Shown here piece by piece: positions 19,565 to 20,786 of a stretch of DNA of 20,786 bases (its first letter is position 1; each line of letters begins with the position of its first letter). This DNA comes from JBNARI01 sp049718765 (GTDB lineage Bacteria > Bacillota > Sulfobacillia > DUMF01). The DNA is taken from contig JBNARI010000028.1 of NCBI GenBank assembly GCA_049718765.1, positions 1 to 20,786 of the forward strand, given 5' to 3'. Under the pieces are notes generated by a model. That model was given only the letters and a program-made list of their open reading frames with translations, ran no database searches and was not told the origin of the DNA. The position numbers were made by a program, and so were the translations under genes.

Positions 19565-20437
19565 TCACCCCTGCACAGACCCTGCCTTTCCCCTCTGTCC
19601 CTCCGGCAACGCTATCCGTACGCATATCTCGTACACACCTTCCTCCTGCCTTTCTGTCACCGATGCCTCCACTCCAGCCCGTCTCAAATCCCGTACCACC
19701 TGCCGGAAGGAATTCAAGAAGATCCTGACGTCCCGCACTATTCCTATCCGCTTCTTTCTGCGCCCACCCTCTAGCTTTCCCGCCTCGCCGATCCGTCTCT
19801 CCACTTCTGCCTCAAGTCTCTCCACAGTCCAATTGGAACGCACGCTCTCGCGGAAAACCTCTAGCTGTACTTCCTCCGAAGGCAACCGCAGGAGCGCCCG
19901 GGCATGCCGCTCCGTTACAACCCCCCGAATGATCCCTTCACGAATCTCACCCGGCAGCTTCAGCAACCGCAACTTATTCGCCACAGCTGACTGGCTCCGC
20001 CCGACCATTTGGGCAACCTCCTGCTGGGACCACCCGAACTGCTCTATCAGCCTTTGATACCCAAGAGCCTCCTCCACGGCGCTCAGCCCAGCCCGCTGCA
20101 CGTTTTCCACCAACGCAAGCACAGCAGACTCCTCGTCACCCACATCCTTCACTACAGCCGGCACCCTGGACACTCCAGCGAGCTTGCAGGCCCTGACTCT
20201 CCTTTCCCCAGCAACAACCTCAAACCCCGCGCCCACCCTCCTAACCACAATGGGCTGCAACACACCGTGCTTCTTGATCGACGCAGCAAGCTCCAGCAAC
20301 TCCGCCTCGTCGAACTCCTGCCTGGGCTGGTAACTGTTGAACACCACCGCATCTACGGGCACCTCCTCAATGACCATACCGCCCTTCACAAGAGCGCCAG
20401 CTACACCAGCCACGATCTTACGCAGCTTGCTTGCCAT
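19565..20437 (-). CDS. noc: Nucleoid occlusion protein Noc (ParB paralogue)
   Basis: 290 residues. ParB-family layout with NSYQPRQEF, GERRVRA and ENVQRAGLSAVEEA, but without the ParA-activating GLGKGLAALI motif of ParB. The recognition region GRSQSAVANKLRLLKLP gives Q149, K155, K160 and R177 at the four positions that separate Noc (Q, K, K, R) from ParB (R, T, A, G). The N-terminus MASKLRKIVAGVAGALVKGG could form a basic amphipathic helix, as Noc uses to bind membrane, though its sequence differs from B. subtilis Noc. It should load on NBS sites and block division over the nucleoid. ATG 20437 chosen, with GGTGA 5 nt upstream; a GTG at 20467 is less likely. The position between rsmG and parA matches B. 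subtilis. Confidence 0.9.
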   Translation of the reverse strand: MASKLRKIVAGVAGALVKGGMVIEEVPVDAVVFNSYQPRQEFDEAELLELAASIKKHGVLQPIVVRRVGAGFEVVAGERRVRACKLAGVSRVPAVVKDVGDEESAVLALVENVQRAGLSAVEEALGYQRLIEQFGWSQQEVAQMVGRSQSAVANKLRLLKLPGEIREGIIRGVVTERHARALLRLPSEEVQLEVFRESVRSNWTVERLEAEVERRIGEAGKLEGGRRKKRIGIVRDVRIFLNSFRQVVRDLRRAGVEASVTERQEEGVYEICVRIALPEGQRGKAGSVQG

Positions 20438-20507
20438 GCCAGTCACCGCCCTGCCAGCGATTCCCACTCAGCAATAGTTCGACGCTCTCCGCCCAAAGCC
20501 CTTCCTT

Positions 20508-20786
20508 TCAAACACAAAGTGGTCTCTTGAACGGAATTCCCGCTCGCCTCGGAAATCTCACGTCAGTGCGTTCGGCCTTCTCGTACGCCACCACCGTTCT
20601 CTTCCCCCAGCCACCCGGTAGCTCCAGCTCCACAAGCCGCGCCAGCCTCAACCCAAGCTTCCCTGCGGCGGCCTCACACCTCGCTGCCTCTTCCTTCCCG
20701 TGAGGCCCTCTCATCGCAACCACGAGCCCCCCCACCCTTACAAGCGGTGCGCTCACTTCCAATACCCCACTTAACCCACCAACGGC
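20508..20786 (-). CDS. rsmG: 16S rRNA (guanine-N7) methyltransferase RsmG, C-terminal part
   Basis: The frame is open to the window edge, so only the last 92 residues are visible. AVGGLSGVLEVSAPLVRVGG fits the late Rossmann strand region of RsmG/GidB (family pattern A-x-A-x-L..LLE...P.L..GG). VAMRGPHGKEE and the ending DVRFPRRAGIPFKRPL are characteristic. It methylates G527 of 16S rRNA. The start lies outside the window. The order rsmG-noc-parA-parB is the standard one beside oriC. The 70-bp gap before noc shows no clear promoter. Confidence 0.9.
   Translation of the reverse strand, partial: AVGGLSGVLEVSAPLVRVGGLVVAMRGPHGKEEAARCEAAAGKLGLRLARLVELELPGGWGKRTVVAYEKAERTDVRFPRRAGIPFKRPLCV

Overview
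The window reads as the oriC-proximal left flank of an endospore-forming Firmicutes chromosome, more clostridial than bacillar. Gene order largely follows Bacillus subtilis from rsmG (gidB) through noc, parA (soj), parB (spo0J) and yyaC, then ychF, rpsF, ssb, rpsR, yybS, rplI, dnaB (dnaC) and purA. LonC (a Lon-like protease of spore formers) and YyaC (a spore-protease-like protein) argue for sporulation. Nearly all genes lie on the minus strand. By this synteny oriC should lie beyond the right end, so they are transcribed away from the origin. Non-ATG starts dominate: by my start choices 16 of 25 genes begin with GTG, TTG or, once, apparently ACG.

Layout from left to right. Positions 1-240 hold the 3' end of an unrecognised plus-strand ORF. 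A butyrate-kinase family gene follows (278-1375), then about 0.5 kb without a clear gene that includes a strong hairpin. Next is a two-gene redox unit, a small CPKC thioredoxin followed by a dicluster ferredoxin. From about 11.16 kb down to 2.5 kb runs a replication and ribosome operon series: rpsF-ssb-rpsR-yybS-rplI-lonC-dnaB-COG2509 flavoprotein-purA. It starts at a recognisable sigma-A promoter with a structured leader and has a hairpin after rpsR. Many junctions overlap by 4 nt.

Upstream of that, a second unit (14.77 to 11.17 kb) encodes a TPR protein with a C-terminal membrane helix, a membrane-anchored probable beta-propeller protein, a CvpA-family membrane protein, DUF951 and YchF. The TPR and propeller genes overlap by 79 nt in different frames. 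yyaC is the only complete plus-strand gene, with a possible sporulation-type promoter. It is followed tail-to-tail by a YkuS/UPF0180 gene, a phosphoribosyltransferase, a bactofilin and a membrane-anchored M23 peptidase.

The right end carries the chromosome-organisation locus: parB, parA, a second ParB-family gene and the 3' end of rsmG. A perfect parS palindrome lies just after parB. The second ParB-family gene has the residues expected of Noc at all four DNA-specificity positions, while parB has the ParB residues at three of four. A perfect 14-bp Noc-binding site (ATTTCCCGGGAAAT) lies about 12 kb away inside lonC. Both systems, each with protein and DNA site, are therefore visible in one window. 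The other strong observation is that ssb lacks any ATG, GTG or TTG in front of its conserved first beta strand. A well-placed Shine-Dalgarno points to an ACG start, or to a sequence error at that codon. No tRNA, rRNA, CRISPR array, insertion sequence or prophage was seen.
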